DNA of 64,000 nt from Aporrectodea caliginosa (lineage: Eukaryota > Annelida > Clitellata > Crassiclitellata > Lumbricidae). Where the stretch lies: positions 27,501 to 91,500 of the forward strand of contig JACEVL010000687.1 of the NCBI GenBank assembly GCA_020284085.1. Direction: 5' to 3'. The notes under the pieces were generated by a model. The model did not search any database. It was not told the DNA's origin and was given only the letters and a program-made list of their open reading frames with translations. The position numbers and the translations under genes are program-made. This document shows positions 33,501 to 44,556 of the stretch, piece after piece. How positions within the stretch are numbered: the first letter of the stretch is position 1; every line of letters starts with the position of its first letter.

Positions 33501-36500
33501 CTCTTTTTCACGAATATCCCGTTTATGAAACTGAACTGATTTGGATGTGAACTTGGTCAGAAAGTGATACGATGGAGTAAACTATTATGCCTAAACTGTA
33601 TCCAAATTAGAATAATTTGAATAATTTGAATTACTAAACAAGATATCCTGATTCCGATTTTCTTATTCTGATTATCCTGATTAGATTTTTCTGTGATTGT
33701 GCATTGCTATATGTTTGTACTGCTATTTCAAGCAACACAAAATAATTTTGATATAATATTATTTTATTTATATTATAACTCTGGACTTAGAATTATTATA
33801 AGTTCTAAAAGACCTCTGAGCAACTCTCAAGCTGTTTTAGATCTTTGAATCAGACAATACTAAAGATTCTGATTACACCAATGGCACCACCGCATTTCCG
33901 GTAGTTACTAGGCTATGTTCATTAGAGTCTTGACTAACGCAACCGTAGGCGGAATTAGACCTTCTGATTTACGTTTAAACACGGCTAATTCTCTGGCATT
34001 GAGCTGGGTACCAGCAAATGGTTCCACGACAACTCGTCGAACGACATTTTGTCTACGACACTTCGTCTACAGACATTTCGTCGAACGACATTTCGTCTAC
34101 AAAGTTATTTGATATTGTCATTTTAAAATGGAAGCTGGATTGATTAAAAAACTATTTCCCTAAATGGAATTGGGATTGATGAAAACATTCCTGTGTTGAA
34201 ATAGAAGCTGGATTGATCTAAATAATTTTTCCCGTAAATAGAAGCTGGATAACACAAGTTGGACGCATGGATGAAACTTAGTTTCCATTCAATAGCAGCT
34301 TGATTGTTGAAAATAATCTTTTCAGTAATTAGAAGCTGGATTCCTGAGAATATACCACGTTTTAGCGAAACTATAAGAGAGCGGCCTCTGTTGATTAGCC
34401 GTTATGGATACGGAAACACTTGTAGACGAAATGTCGTTCGACGAAATGTCTGTGTCGTTCGACGAATTGTCGTGACACCCCAGCAAATAATGACGTTCGT
34501 TGTTAATGGACAAGAAACGGAACGAATTATGGCGCACATTAAATTTCCTAGAATGTTATCATAGAAAGTATTTGAGTAATAAATGCTACACAGTGTTGCA
34601 TTGTAACAGTTTGCAATTAAGCCAGAGAAATTCTGAACATTTCAGACTTCTTGGGCTGGAAAGGAAGGCAATATTTCATGGTTTGAACCGATTTCTACAA
34701 ATCTCGGCCACTGTTTTGCTTTCAATACAGGTTACGTAAATATATTTCTTAAATTAAGTCTTTGAATGACAATAACTGACGGTATACGCTGACGGTAGGC
34801 CTATGTAATCTTTAAGAAGCACTACATTGTAGGTCTAACTAATGAATTTCATCAGAAAGTTACCAGTCTATAGCTCACTTTGGATTATTCTCAACGGCAG
34901 ACTCATCAAACAGGTCATCTTTGGGATGATGGACGGAAAGGTAGGGGAAGGCCGTGCAGGGAATGGCTGGATGACGTCGCGGACTGGTGCGGAATGAAAA
35001 TCCACAAACTTAGCAGAATAGCGCAGGATAGAGACAAATGGAGGAGATGGATGGTGAAACATGTGATTGACACCAACGGGCACTGAACCCATGGACCGCG
35101 ATGATGATGATGATAATGACTAAGAAACCATTGTTCTGTTAATATCTATGTAATACATGTAGGTAGCCTACAATCAGTAATTAAACTGGTAGTAGGCTAT
35201 ATTGTGTTGATGTGTGTTCTGCAGCTCGTCTTAATCTCAGTACAAGGCGTCCTGGAGCAAACCACGGTGTACAGATACTTCTGTTTGTCGACCAACAGGA
35301 ATATCTCATAACTAACTCGGGAGCTGCTGGATTCAGAGTAGGACCTTACAAAATCAATCAATGAAACTTAAAGGAACAAAAGGAAATAATTCACCATTGT
35401 CTGCTTGTCGTCAAATTCTATGATAAACAAAGTACTTGTTGCTTCACTCTGCCTACCTTACGTTCCTCATCGATGTGTTTATATGTTGGAGATTTGATGT
35501 CCGGTGACTAGGTCTTTAGATTTTGCTGGATATCAGAGGAACGGATTAAATTTGTCAAATTATGGCAAGTTTTTTGTTGCAAGTAAAACGTTGGGCCTTT
35601 GGAAATACCAATCCTTTGCTATTTCACTTATGTCTTCAACTTCGCTTTTAGTGGGGTTCTAATGATTTTTTCAACGTTACCAATTTGTTCAGTTAGCTCA
35701 ATCAGTCAACTCTCGCAGAATTCCTGCACTCATTAAACGCTCAGATATGCTAGAAACCAATTAACCCGATTATTGCTTGCAAATTTACTGTAAAATGTCA
35801 ACTTTTTCAATACTACGCACATTTTACATTTATTCGCACTGCTTAATTTCTATCTGCATATCTGAATCATGTGTCAAGGCAGTGATTAATTGTTGCTAGA
35901 AAATTGGAATGCACAAATGTCATTCTTTTGTGAGGTTCTGATACATGATCCTAAAGAACTTCCGTTGATGAAAGAATCAGCCTTCAGGACTTCGCCTGGA
36001 TTTTCGACGGTTATTGCGGTATCACAAGAAAAAGTGTGTAATCATTGAGCTTTGATCTTAGATTCACAGTTTCAGCATAATCCAAAATGCAAACGAACAT
36101 ATTAAAAGTAACCAGTCCGACAAGCAATAAGAAGGATGTACACTTCGAAGTTTAAAGATGGTCGGATATATTTTTTCTGAGCTCAACAATACTATAACTA
36201 GGGTTTCAAAAAGAATTAACAGCCTATCGTAATCCCCATTTTCATATTTTTTTAAATGCTTAACATAACATAACATAACATAACATAGGTTTTTTATTGC
36301 TCCCAAAAAAGTACAATAACAAATCATCATTATTTCAAATAATACTAAGTTGGGATACAAAAGGAGGACCTAAAGGGACCAGAGTCCCGCTAAGCAGGGC
36401 CACCTATGTACCAGTGCTGTTAGGTGGAGGTTGATAACATAATGTTCAGGATTGGGAGTGAATTAAGCAACAACTAAAATGATAACATAATTAGCATTGT

Positions 36501-39500
36501 CTTATGCTGAAAAGTTCTTTAATAAACAAACAAAAGATTAAAAGCAGTTATATATTTAAAGTTAATAGGTGGGCACGCAGAAGTTTTTTAAATAGGAGGA
36601 GATGAGACGCGCTAAGGATGTCGGCAGGAAGGTTGTTCCAAACAGTAGGACCAGTTATCTTAATAGAAAATTTGCGAGTGTTTGTGTGAGCAAAAATCGG
36701 TCTATAATAAGAGGCTGTTCTAGTACTGTAAGAATGAGTGGCGGAACCAGTTTTAAAATAGTCAGTAAAGGTGTTAGGTAATAAGCCGTGTTTATAACGA
36801 AACATAAATTCACCAGTTTGCAATATTCTAATCTGATCTAATGTTAAAATGCCGTGGAGGAGGAAAAGTTGAGCAGTATGACACTTGTAATCAGATTTAG
36901 TAATTATTCGAACGGCTCTTTTCTGTAAGATAATCAAGCGTGTAAGTCGTGAAGTGTAGTTCGAGGCCCAGACTATGTTACAATACGCTAAGTACGGGTG
37001 GATTAATGAGTAATATAGGTTAGTTAAAATGTGGATGGGTAATTTATATGAAATGCGCGATAAAATACCTGTGTTTTTGGCCAATTTAATCGATATTTGA
37101 GAAATATGTTCTTTCCAGGTCATGTTTTGATCGATCACAACACCAAGAAAATTGACTTTAGTAATTTGAGGAATGAGTACACCGTCAATTAGTAGTGGGG
37201 GTGTTTGCGTAGGGGGATTTTCCTGTGAGAATTAAATAGAATAAAGGATGTTTTACTTAAGTTTAGAGAAAGTCTGTTTGCTTTGAACCAGTCACCCACA
37301 AGGGGTAGTTCAAGGTTCATAATTTGGAATAGGTTTTCGTGGGACTTGTGTGAGATAAAAACGTTTGAATCATCAGCAAACAACTCAAAGTGCAATAAAG
37401 AAGAAACATGGGGTAGATCATTTATATAAAGTAAAAATAATAGTGGTCCCAGAATGGAACCCTGAGGAACACCATATTCAATAAGGCGAAATTTCGATAC
37501 TTTATTATTGCATTGGACCTGTTGTTGTCTATTATCCAGATAACTTTTAAACCAAAGGAGTGGTAACCCTCGAATTCCAAAATTATCTAATTTTTTCAAA
37601 AGGATTTTATGATCTACGGAATCGAACGCTTTTGAAAGGTCGAGAAATATTCCAATTGAATACTCATTATTTTCAATAGCTTGCGATATTTTATCTTGGA
37701 TATTCAACACAGACATAGCAGTTGAATGTCCAGCCTGAAATCCGTGTTGGTTTAAATATAGGATTTTCATCTTAGTAACGTAGTCGTACAGTCTATTATA
37801 CATAGCTCTTTCAATGAGTTTAGAAAAATAAGGTAAAACAGATATGGGCCTATAATTGCCTAGTTGAGATTTGTCACCCTGTTTGTAAATTGGTGTGACT
37901 CTGGCTATTTTCAAGGCAGGCGGGACAATTCCGGTTGCAAAAGAGGAGTTTATGATTTCCGATAGAGGAGTGGCAAGAAGATTTAATATTGCACTAGTAG
38001 GGTATGGGTTTATATCATCAGGGCCAGAGCTATGAGTAAGTTTGAGAGATTGATTAATGGAAATAAGCTCCTCAGGGGTTGTAGAGGTTAGGGCAAAGGA
38101 ATCAGGAAGAGACGGCATCATATAAGATTGGAAGCTTTTTTGAGAGACCGGAATTTTGTCGGATAGGGTTTGAGCAATGCTCGAGAAGTAAGAGTTGAAT
38201 CTTTCAGCCATAGTTTCTGCGTCAGTTATTTTAACACCGTTAATACATAGTTCATCAATTTTTGTATTGTTATTGGACGTGTTAAGAATGGACCTAATAA
38301 TTTTCCAGGTATGTTTTAAGTCACTATTATATTTCTGAAATTCTGAGGCATAGTAATTTCTTTCGGTTTTAATTCTGAGCGATTTGAATTTATTTCTGTA
38401 ATTAATATACTTCGCTTTATTAGCGGCAGTAGGGTGTTTAATCATTTTGAGGTACAGTTTTGATTTAGTTCTACATGATTTTAATAGGCCGCTGGTCATC
38501 CATGGCTGCTTAGGGGAGTGACGCTTATGTCTAGTGCGTGGGAGTAAAGGGAATGCTTTGTCATAAGCTGCTTTGAATAGACCAACAAATGCGTCGTAGG
38601 CAGCAGTAGGACTGTTTTGATTACACAAGTCTAGTACCAATGACCAGTCAATTTCCGATAGAAGAAATTTGAATTGCTCCATATTACTATCATTTATATT
38701 ACGTGAGAGGTAAACGGTTGGTTCAGTGTTTGACAATGGACTAAGGTCAAGATGCATCAGTACTGGCAGGTGGTCGGATATGTCGGCTGCAAGAATAACA
38801 GTTTCAATTACTCGGGTTGGGGCATTAGTAAGAATGTTGTCGATTAAGGTTGAAGTGGGGCCATTTATTCTAGTAGGACGGGTAATCATAGGTAAGAAAT
38901 GGTGCGTGGTAATACAATTAATAAAGCAATTTGTCGGGGAGTGATCCAAATATTTCAGTAGGTCAATATTATAGTCCCCAGCTAGATGAATGTCATGGTG
39001 CTTTTTAGTTAATTCAGATAACAGGGAATTAAATTCATCATTAAAAATATCAAGGTTTTGGCCTGGCGGTCTATAAATTGTTCCCAAAACAAAGTTGGGA
39101 CCCTTTTTTTGAGGAATGCTTAAAAATAAACTTTCGTAAGAAGTACAAGATTGCTTAGTGGAGGTAGGATCAAGAAGTTGGAAAGGAACAGTATGTTTTA
39201 CAAAAAATCCTACACCACCACCACGACCAGTTTCTCTGCACTTATGAACAAAAGTATATTCGGGAATTTTAATGGTGTCGACGGATATATAATCCAGCCA
39301 TGTCTCGGTTACGGCTAATACATCGACGTTTAGTTGATTTAACAGAAGTTGGATGTCAGAAATTTTTTTAGATATACTACGGCAATTAATATGCATAAAT
39401 ATAAAGTGGTTAGTATCAGTCATAGATCTTAGATCAGTAAGTGTACTGTATCTACAATTGTTAAGCTGACTTGAGAAATAGTGCTCATCTGGGTCGAGGT

Positions 39501-42500
39501 CTCTGTTTTGTAGTAAAGGCCGGTCCTCATGGGTATCCATGTATAAATTAAGACAGAGATCATTCCTATCAGTACATGAGCTATCAAGTTCACCATTCAT
39601 GCATCTTATTAAGTCGGCATCATCAGGTAATTGGCTAAATGGGAACACAGTAATTGAGCAGTTCATACAAATCGTAAAGGTGCGGTCAAGTATCTCATCA
39701 TCACATATATAACAGACGTTTAAAGGGGATTGTTCACCACATCTTGTGCAAACGTACAAGTCATTAAACAAATGCGTGCATAATTCAGGTTGAACTAAAC
39801 TTAGAGGGTCTTGGTCGAACGCCAAGGCTAAATCACATCAGGCGCAACGGCACCAACAAAACGAAACTGCAAACTGCAGTGTAACACAAAATGATGAAAC
39901 GCAAAAAATAGGAGTGCATGAGTTCAGGTTGGAGTAAGGTCGTTGATTTCTAGCCCAGGTCTTCCATCAGGTCTTCCATCAGGCGGATCCGCTGTGCTTT
40001 GTCTTCCAGGGCAGACGTACGGCGGATGTAAGTAATCCCTCCAGAAGTCCAGGTAGAGTTGAGTTTCTTTTCCCTTACTAGCTTTCTGGCGTGGGAGTAG
40101 ATATGAGAATTGTGCTTAGTAAGGTGCTCGTTGATGTAGACTGGCAGAGACATCGGAGGTGAAGAACTCAAGCGAAGTGATTTTCTGGCCATGAAGACTA
40201 GGTTTCTGGCTCGACGTGATGTAAATCTCACCAGGATCGGTCGCGGATTATCTTTGCCGGTAGTGAAGATACGATGAGCAGTAGAGATATCTGACTCTGT
40301 GAGGTCAAGGCCCAGTCGATTGTGGCACAAGTCGAGGATTAGGTTCGTAGAAGTCTTATCAGAACGAGGTGAGGTTGATTGTGTAGTTGGCTCTATGAGT
40401 TCGGGTAGGCCATGCACCATCAGGTTATCCAGCCTAGTGTAGTTTTCCAGGTCGTCCACACGTGTTTTGAGATTCGTATTTTCTTGTTCGAGCTTTTTGA
40501 TTTTATGGTCCATGACGGCGGTTGCTTTGAAGACAGCCTCAGTGGTAGATTTCTCTATCAAAGATTCCAACTTGGCCGTAAAATCCTCCGCAAATTTCTT
40601 AAACAACTCCTCCATAAACGGACGCAGCCGAGAAAGCAAGATGTCAACCACTTTCTCGTCCTGAACCGCCTCAATCACATCGTCTAGTTTAACTCCTTTC
40701 TTCGACATTTTAAAGATTTTATTATGAAATGTCACCTGCGTGTCGAAGACTTTGTAGTAAGCGCAATCCAAACCACGACTCCAATGTAAATAAATCAAGT
40801 AGAAGACGCGTTAAATTCGTGAATTTATCGGAGCTCCGTGCGCGACGTGTCAACCAACCGCCATCTTATATCGTTCGCTTATAAATAAATAAAACGCTTA
40901 AGTAGTTTATACAAAAGGGATCTGCAATGTAGTACTTAACGAAAAACCAAAATTAAAAATTAAAATATGGAGTTTATCAGAATGATCAATTTTGTGAATA
41001 GATGACTATTACTATTACTTTATCACTTGCGGTGTCTACGTGCCATTCGACGATCTGTCCCCTCGCCGATTTTGTCTTCCATGGTTCATGCCTTTGTCTG
41101 TTCACGCATTGACTACTGTAACTCATTACTTATAGGCCTTCCAAAACTCGGTCTGGCTCCACTCCAATCAGTACTTAATGCAGCTGCTCGTTTGATTGCC
41201 CGCCTTCCTCCCATATTTCGACTTTCATGACTGAACACCTTCATTGGCTTCCTTTAAGTGCTCGGATTCAGTTTAAAATTATCTTTCTTACGTGTAAAAC
41301 GTTTTTGGGTCAAGCTCCAAGCTACCTCTGTGATCTTATCAGATCTTATCTCAGCTATACCTCTGGACGTCCTGTCCGCTCTTTAGACCATCATGACCTT
41401 CTAGTTCCTCGGTCTCGACTGCCACAGCACAGCATCGTGCCTATGCCTCTGTTGGCCCTTTGCCGTGGAATGACCTTCCTGCTATAACTCGAGCTGTGAT
41501 GTTATCTGGGGGCACTACTGTTTCTGCTCGTTCTCTTAAGACTTTCTTTTTTCGAGGGGCCCTTAGCACTGGAAGCGCCTCTGATTAGGTTGTGCTGTGA
41601 GAGGCGCTTTATAAGACCGTAAATAGAATAGAATAGAATAGAATAGAATAGAATAGAATAATTGACAATTCTATTTTAACCCAGATTTTTTTCTAATCAT
41701 CAAAGGCGCAGTTCCTGTGTAAAGATTTGAGGGCCAGAGCATAGCGGATGCGGAGCTTGTGTAGATAATGAGGTTCTGGATGCGAACGTTTCACCATCCA
41801 ACCAACTCGCTCCATCCGACAATCATCCTATGTCAGTATTTCTCGACCCCTGGTCACTACTCATCTCAAGTTCTCCGACCGAGACCTGCTCAACACTGCG
41901 CCACGAGCCTGGAGTGATCTCGGATCCTCCATCATCATTGCCACTCGCCATTTACCATCCGCCTCCGACTCCTCTGTCTATCACACTCGAACTTTCCACT
42001 CAAGACTTAAGTCTCACCTTTTGCAGAACTCCTACCCTAACTCATCTGATCCTTCACCTTCTAATTCTTCTCGACCTAAACGAGACCCGCTTTAACAGCT
42101 GTTCTGCTTCCTCTCTTGATGTGGAACTGTTTAACTCGGACCTTCTTTTGACTACCATTTGAAAGCCCTCCGACTGAATGCAGCGCTCCGCTGCTCTCCT
42201 GAATAAGCTGGTGCCCTGCGCTTGGCTTTCGAGTGGCACTTTAGAAGTTTGGAGTTTAGGATTACGATAACGATTACGAGGGCTTAGGGTCCTGCCAGGA
42301 TTTCCATGGGCAATTAGATGAGACCCACCTGAGCTCTATTCGGGTCCAATTTGGGAATAGGCTATGGGTCCTATAATACGGACCTCCAAGTAGGCATCCT
42401 AGCAGGGATCAAGGCTACGTAAAGCGTGAGACATGTACAGAGCCACGACCAGTTTTTTATACATTGTAGGGTGTTCGTGCTTTACAGAATCAGCACAATA

Positions 42501-44556
42501 GTCACTAGCCCACTTTTTTGTGGACGTAAGTCCACTAAAACTCTCAGACCGTGACCGAAACTTCCTCTTGAATACCCTTATGCAAAACTACATGAGATCT
42601 CAGCTCTTCAATTCGGTCGATTCCACTCCATGTTCGTAGATAATATCATTGAAATTTATATAGCTTCTTTCACATATATCACTTATGCTCATTTAATAGT
42701 CAGTCGTCTGTAGTTTTGTGTGTAATTATTTCCCTAGCACAGAATAGTCGTTTATAGCTATTGGGCTATTAGATTTAGAGAGAAAACAGACGAAGGATAC
42801 CATGTAAGATTCATAACTTTTTAAAACTTGGTCCACTACTACTACTACTACTACTACTACTAATAATAATAATAATGCCGACAATTTCTATGGCGTCGTA
42901 ACATAGCCGTTACAAGGGCGCCTTGACAAACAACAGCACACAGCCAGTCAGAGATACGCCTCGGAAAAAAAATACATACATACAAACATACAAAGGTCAG
43001 ACAAACCTTAAATAGGCATACTAAGTTCTAGTTCTACACAGTAGGCTACACCTACATATGCTATAGAGAGCAATGTCACTCATCTTTGCGTAATGTAGGA
43101 GTAACAGCTGCATTTGCAGATTTGAAGCCTAAATATTAGCCTACCGGTACCCAACCAATGACATTTACTTTTCTTTGCTAATAATAAGCTTACAATTAAA
43201 TTAAATTAACAATTTGCTCACTGTTATGACACTTATTGCAGTCTGACTTGTTTATAAAGCATCCGATATGTTATGTACTTCCAGATAAACAAACTCCATC
43301 CACCTTATGGCGATTGTTTGGATACTCCGGAATATTCCCTATCGGCGTGCTTTTCAAAATGTGAAGCTTTGTATATCATCGCAAAGTGTCAGTGCCAACT
43401 ATGGTACATGAATGGTAATAAAAAAAGGTGTCCACTTCAAAAGTGAAATTGATGCCAGTTCGTTTATAACTATCAATTGGCTATTGAACATTCGAAGTTC
43501 AAGTTAAATCATTAAAGTTTTTGATGAAAATCAATTAAAATAATAAGCCAAAATAATCTGCATTTACATCACATTTGCATTTAAATTTGCATTACATTTG
43601 CATTTGAATTTGCATATATGAATACCTGTATGGCTGCCTAGAAACATAGTGATAACCATGCATTTGCATATGTATGCATATATAAGGCACATACATTTAT
43701 ACATACATGCACACAAATATACATACTTACATATTTAAACCGACCCTTTTGGTGTACCCAAGGGTCGATTTCTGGCTCTTTGCCATGGATACGTAGCCTA
43801 CATGCGCAGCTCGAACTCTTTCTTGGTTCAAAGAACTTCTCGTAACTGAGTATTTCTCAGAGGCTTTCAAACCCTTTGAATATGTAACGGCATTTCCGCT
43901 GGCTACAGTAACTGCAGAATCGCGCCTCAGATTTAGTCAGATTTGCTCATCCATGCATCTTTTTGCGTTTTACATATTTTCGCAATTAAAGTAAAAATAA
44001 AAATACGCAGCACATTACATCCATTGAATATGGCGCTTGAATACGTTTTCGAGACTGCATGTCTAGAAGTGTGTCTTTGGTTGCAGAGGAAGCCCCAATT
44101 TGCGATTACCTGCAGATGTATACTTGTGCTTCGAAAGCTCTTGCTGAGTACGTTTGTGACAAAGATGGTTTGAGAAAGTGTCAATGCCCTTCACAGTGCC
44201 ATTCAAACAACTACAACTACATCATATCGCAAGGGTTTGTCTCGGACTTCTTCGCCGATTTTCACTACGAGTTCATCGGAAATCATAGAAAACCAACAGA
44301 CTATACAAGAAAAGAGATGGTAATGCTGGAGATTTTCTTTTCCACCATGGAGTATAAGGAGATCACGATGGTTCCAGCTTACTCATTCATGGCCCTGTTG
44401 AGTGACATCGGTGGAGCCCTTGGTCTCCTTCTTGGAGCTACGCTGCTGACTGTCTATGAAGTGCTGGAATTTGGAATACGTCTGCTGAATAGCGATAGGC
44501 GCCCAAGGAAACCGACCGCTCCTGCTAATGTCATAATTCCAGTTGATGCCTTTTGA
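30530..44556 (+). CDS. DEG/ENaC-family cation channel, paralogue B (7 exons, 470 aa)
   Basis: Exons: 30530-30887, 32052-32209, 34646-34730, 35225-35337, 35935-36033, 43285-43414, 44087-44556; same phases as A, giving 471 codons with stop. TM1, F-P-Q-I-T-I-C-N and TM2 (S-D-I-G-G, G-A-T filter) are intact. The His-Gly motif reads Ile-Gly. Exon 3 begins T-S-W-A-G-K-E-G, so both cysteines of the C-x6-C disulfide seen in A and D are gone; the other twelve family cysteines remain. One extra cysteine occurs in exon 7 (E-Y-V-C-D). Intron 5 is 7.25 kb because it houses a 4.6-kb LINE and further LINE pieces; introns 1 and 2 carry a hAT MITE, a SINE, a foldback element and a LINE tail. No stop or frameshift interrupts the coding exons, so the gene looks functional. 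Closest to C. Confidence 0.9.
31044..31208. mobile_element. 165-bp hAT-type MITE in intron 1 of channel B
   Basis: It begins CAGGGCCGCATTAA and ends TTAATGTGGGCCTG, with an inner CGGGTGCTG motif, flanked by ACACAAC at 31037-31043 and 31209-31215. Channel C has a single 'gaacacgacattatt' at the equivalent place (about 47520), the empty site. Confidence 0.85.
31597..31872 (-). mobile_element. tRNA-derived SINE, intron 1 of channel B
   Basis: On the minus strand box A is TGGTTGAATGG (complement 31855-31865) and box B is GGGTTCGAAAC (complement 31812-31822). The body runs to an AAT-repeat tail at about 31597-31615. The same insertion is in intron 1 of channel C (48110-48412), so it predates the B/C split. 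Confidence 0.8.
32244..32315 (-). mobile_element. LINE 3'-tail fragment, intron 2 of channel B
   Basis: An ATTC run is followed by 'tttatatagcgccccttcaag', the complement of the LINE end seen at 30115-30150. Only ~70 bp remain. It is missing from C at the equivalent position. Confidence 0.65.
33117..33210. repeat. Imperfect hairpin with internal direct repeat, intron 2 of channel B
   Basis: Arms of 21 bp (33117-33137 and 33190-33210; GCAGTAATTTCAATGTGGGT against its complement) differ at two positions. The ~52-nt loop holds two copies of TTTGTGCAGATATACTA, and CCATCTGCTGTTTGTGCAGA recurs at 33394-33413. Channel C lacks the left arm and loop. Confidence 0.7.
34020..34479. mobile_element. 460-bp foldback element, 9-bp TSD CCAGCAAAT, intron 2 of channel B
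   Basis: The ends GGTTCCACGACAACTCGTCG and complement of GGTGTCACGACAATTCGTCG are inverted. Each end holds several tandem TCGTCGAACGACAT/TTCGTCTAC motifs giving long stems (34020-34103 with 34420-34479). Perfect 9-bp duplications CCAGCAAAT lie at 34011-34019 and 34480-34488. Channel C carries one copy (ccagcgaat, about 49584) and nothing inserted. The middle has an ~18-bp 'gaagctggattgat' motif repeated about six times. A 9-bp target points to a Mutator-like MITE; no transposase. Confidence 0.9.
34875..35121 (+). mobile_element. LINE ORF2 C-terminal fragment with (ATG)n tail, intron 3 of channel B
   Basis: The frame reads G-R-G-R-P-C-R-E-W-L-D-D-V-A-D-W, then A-Q-D-R-D-K-W-R-R-W, a C-terminal motif common in RTE/Jockey-type LINEs, and ends in GATGATGATGAT. 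Channel C is uninterrupted here ('acagtctata', 'taagaaaccattg'). Confidence 0.8.
36548..39825 (-). pseudogene. LINE ORF2 endonuclease/reverse transcriptase, one frameshift
   Basis: The first part (39825-37189, 878 aa) has an N-terminal Cys-rich region (C-T-R-C, C-Y-I-C, C-M-N-C; possibly a zinc finger). An APE-type endonuclease follows (H-I-N-C-R-S, V-T-E-T-W-L, G-D-Y-N-I-D, S-D-H-L-P-V), then reverse transcriptase (N-Y-R-P-I-S-V-L-P, D-L-S-K-A-F-D, V-P-Q-G-S-I-L-G-P, F-A-D-D-S-N). The frame then shifts at a run of five G on the + strand (37212-37216), and the post-RT domain continues in another frame to 36548 (Y-L-A-Y-C-N-I-V-W, K-I-T-G-P-T-V-W-N-N-L). All catalytic motifs are intact; a single homopolymer length change breaks it. 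Could be a base-calling error. Confidence 0.88.
39950..40708 (-). CDS. LINE ORF1 RNA-binding/coiled-coil protein (252 aa)
   Basis: Starts M-S-K-K-G-V-K-L at 40708; an in-frame ATG 30 codons upstream (40798) gives 282 aa but adds non-typical sequence, so the shorter start is preferred. Residues about 55-95 form a heptad-rich coiled coil (K-K-L-E-Q-E-N-T-N-L-K). An RRM-like region follows (L-D-N-L-M-V-H-G-L-P, then P-I-L-V-R-F-T-S-R-R-A-R) and a basic C-terminal domain. This is the arrangement of L1-ORF1-like proteins that trimerise and package the element RNA. No stop or frameshift is seen. Confidence 0.82.
   Translation of the reverse strand: MSKKGVKLDDVIEAVQDEKVVDILLSRLRPFMEELFKKFAEDFTAKLESLIEKSTTEAVFKATAVMDHKIKKLEQENTNLKTRVDDLENYTRLDNLMVHGLPELIEPTTQSTSPRSDKTSTNLILDLCHNRLGLDLTESDISTAHRIFTTGKDNPRPILVRFTSRRARNLVFMARKSLRLSSSPPMSLPVYINEHLTKHNSHIYSHARKLVREKKLNSTWTSGGITYIRRTSALEDKAQRIRLMEDLMEDLG
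41007..41659 (+). mobile_element. 5'-truncated LINE with (GAATA)n tail, intron 5 of channel B
   Basis: It reads V-C-S-R-I-D-Y-C-N-S-L-L, A-A-R-L-I-A-R-L-P, then after a stop L-H-W-L-P-L-S-A-R-I-Q-F-K and G-Q-A-P-S-Y-L-C-D-L. It ends 'gaggcgctttataagaccgtaa' and AATAG repeats (41630-41659). Channel C lacks it ('gtgaatagataact' runs on directly, about 51410). Confidence 0.85.
41790..42215 (+). mobile_element. Ancestral LINE 3' fragment, intron 5 of channel B
   Basis: It matches 51570-51985 in intron 5 of channel C, so it was present before B and C separated. The frame is broken but shows N-T-A-P-R-A-W-S-D-L and R-L-K-S-H-L-L, typical of the last LINE ORF2 segment. Confidence 0.7.
42834..42960 (-). 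repeat. (ACT)n/(AAT)n tract and retroelement tail, intron 5 of channel B
   Basis: CTACTACT and AATAATAAT runs precede 'gccgacaatttctatggcgtcgtaa', related to 'gtgacaatttatatggcgccgtaa' at 60210-60235 in intron 4 of D. This looks like a shared retroelement 3' end in minus orientation. Confidence 0.6.

Larger units (their letters stand above)
36261..40876 (-). mobile_element. Near-complete CR1/Jockey-type LINE, intron 5 of channel B
   Basis: About 4.6 kb, antisense to the channel. It has a 5' UTR (40876-40709), ORF1 (40708-39950), a 124-nt spacer, ORF2 (39825-36548, one frameshift), a 3' UTR and a TAACA-repeat tail (36261-36286). The pentamer GCTTA at 36258-36262 and 40877-40881 may be a short target duplication. 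Intron 5 of C provides the empty site (about 51285-51305). Near its 5' end it carries AAGATGGCGG (complement, about 40859-40868), resembling a YY1 site as known from mammalian L1 promoters. Low decay suggests recent insertion. Confidence 0.92.

Noticed and set aside
38726..38944. Open frames on the + strand inside the LINE (also 40412-40687)
   Set aside because: Antisense shadows of ORF2 and ORF1.
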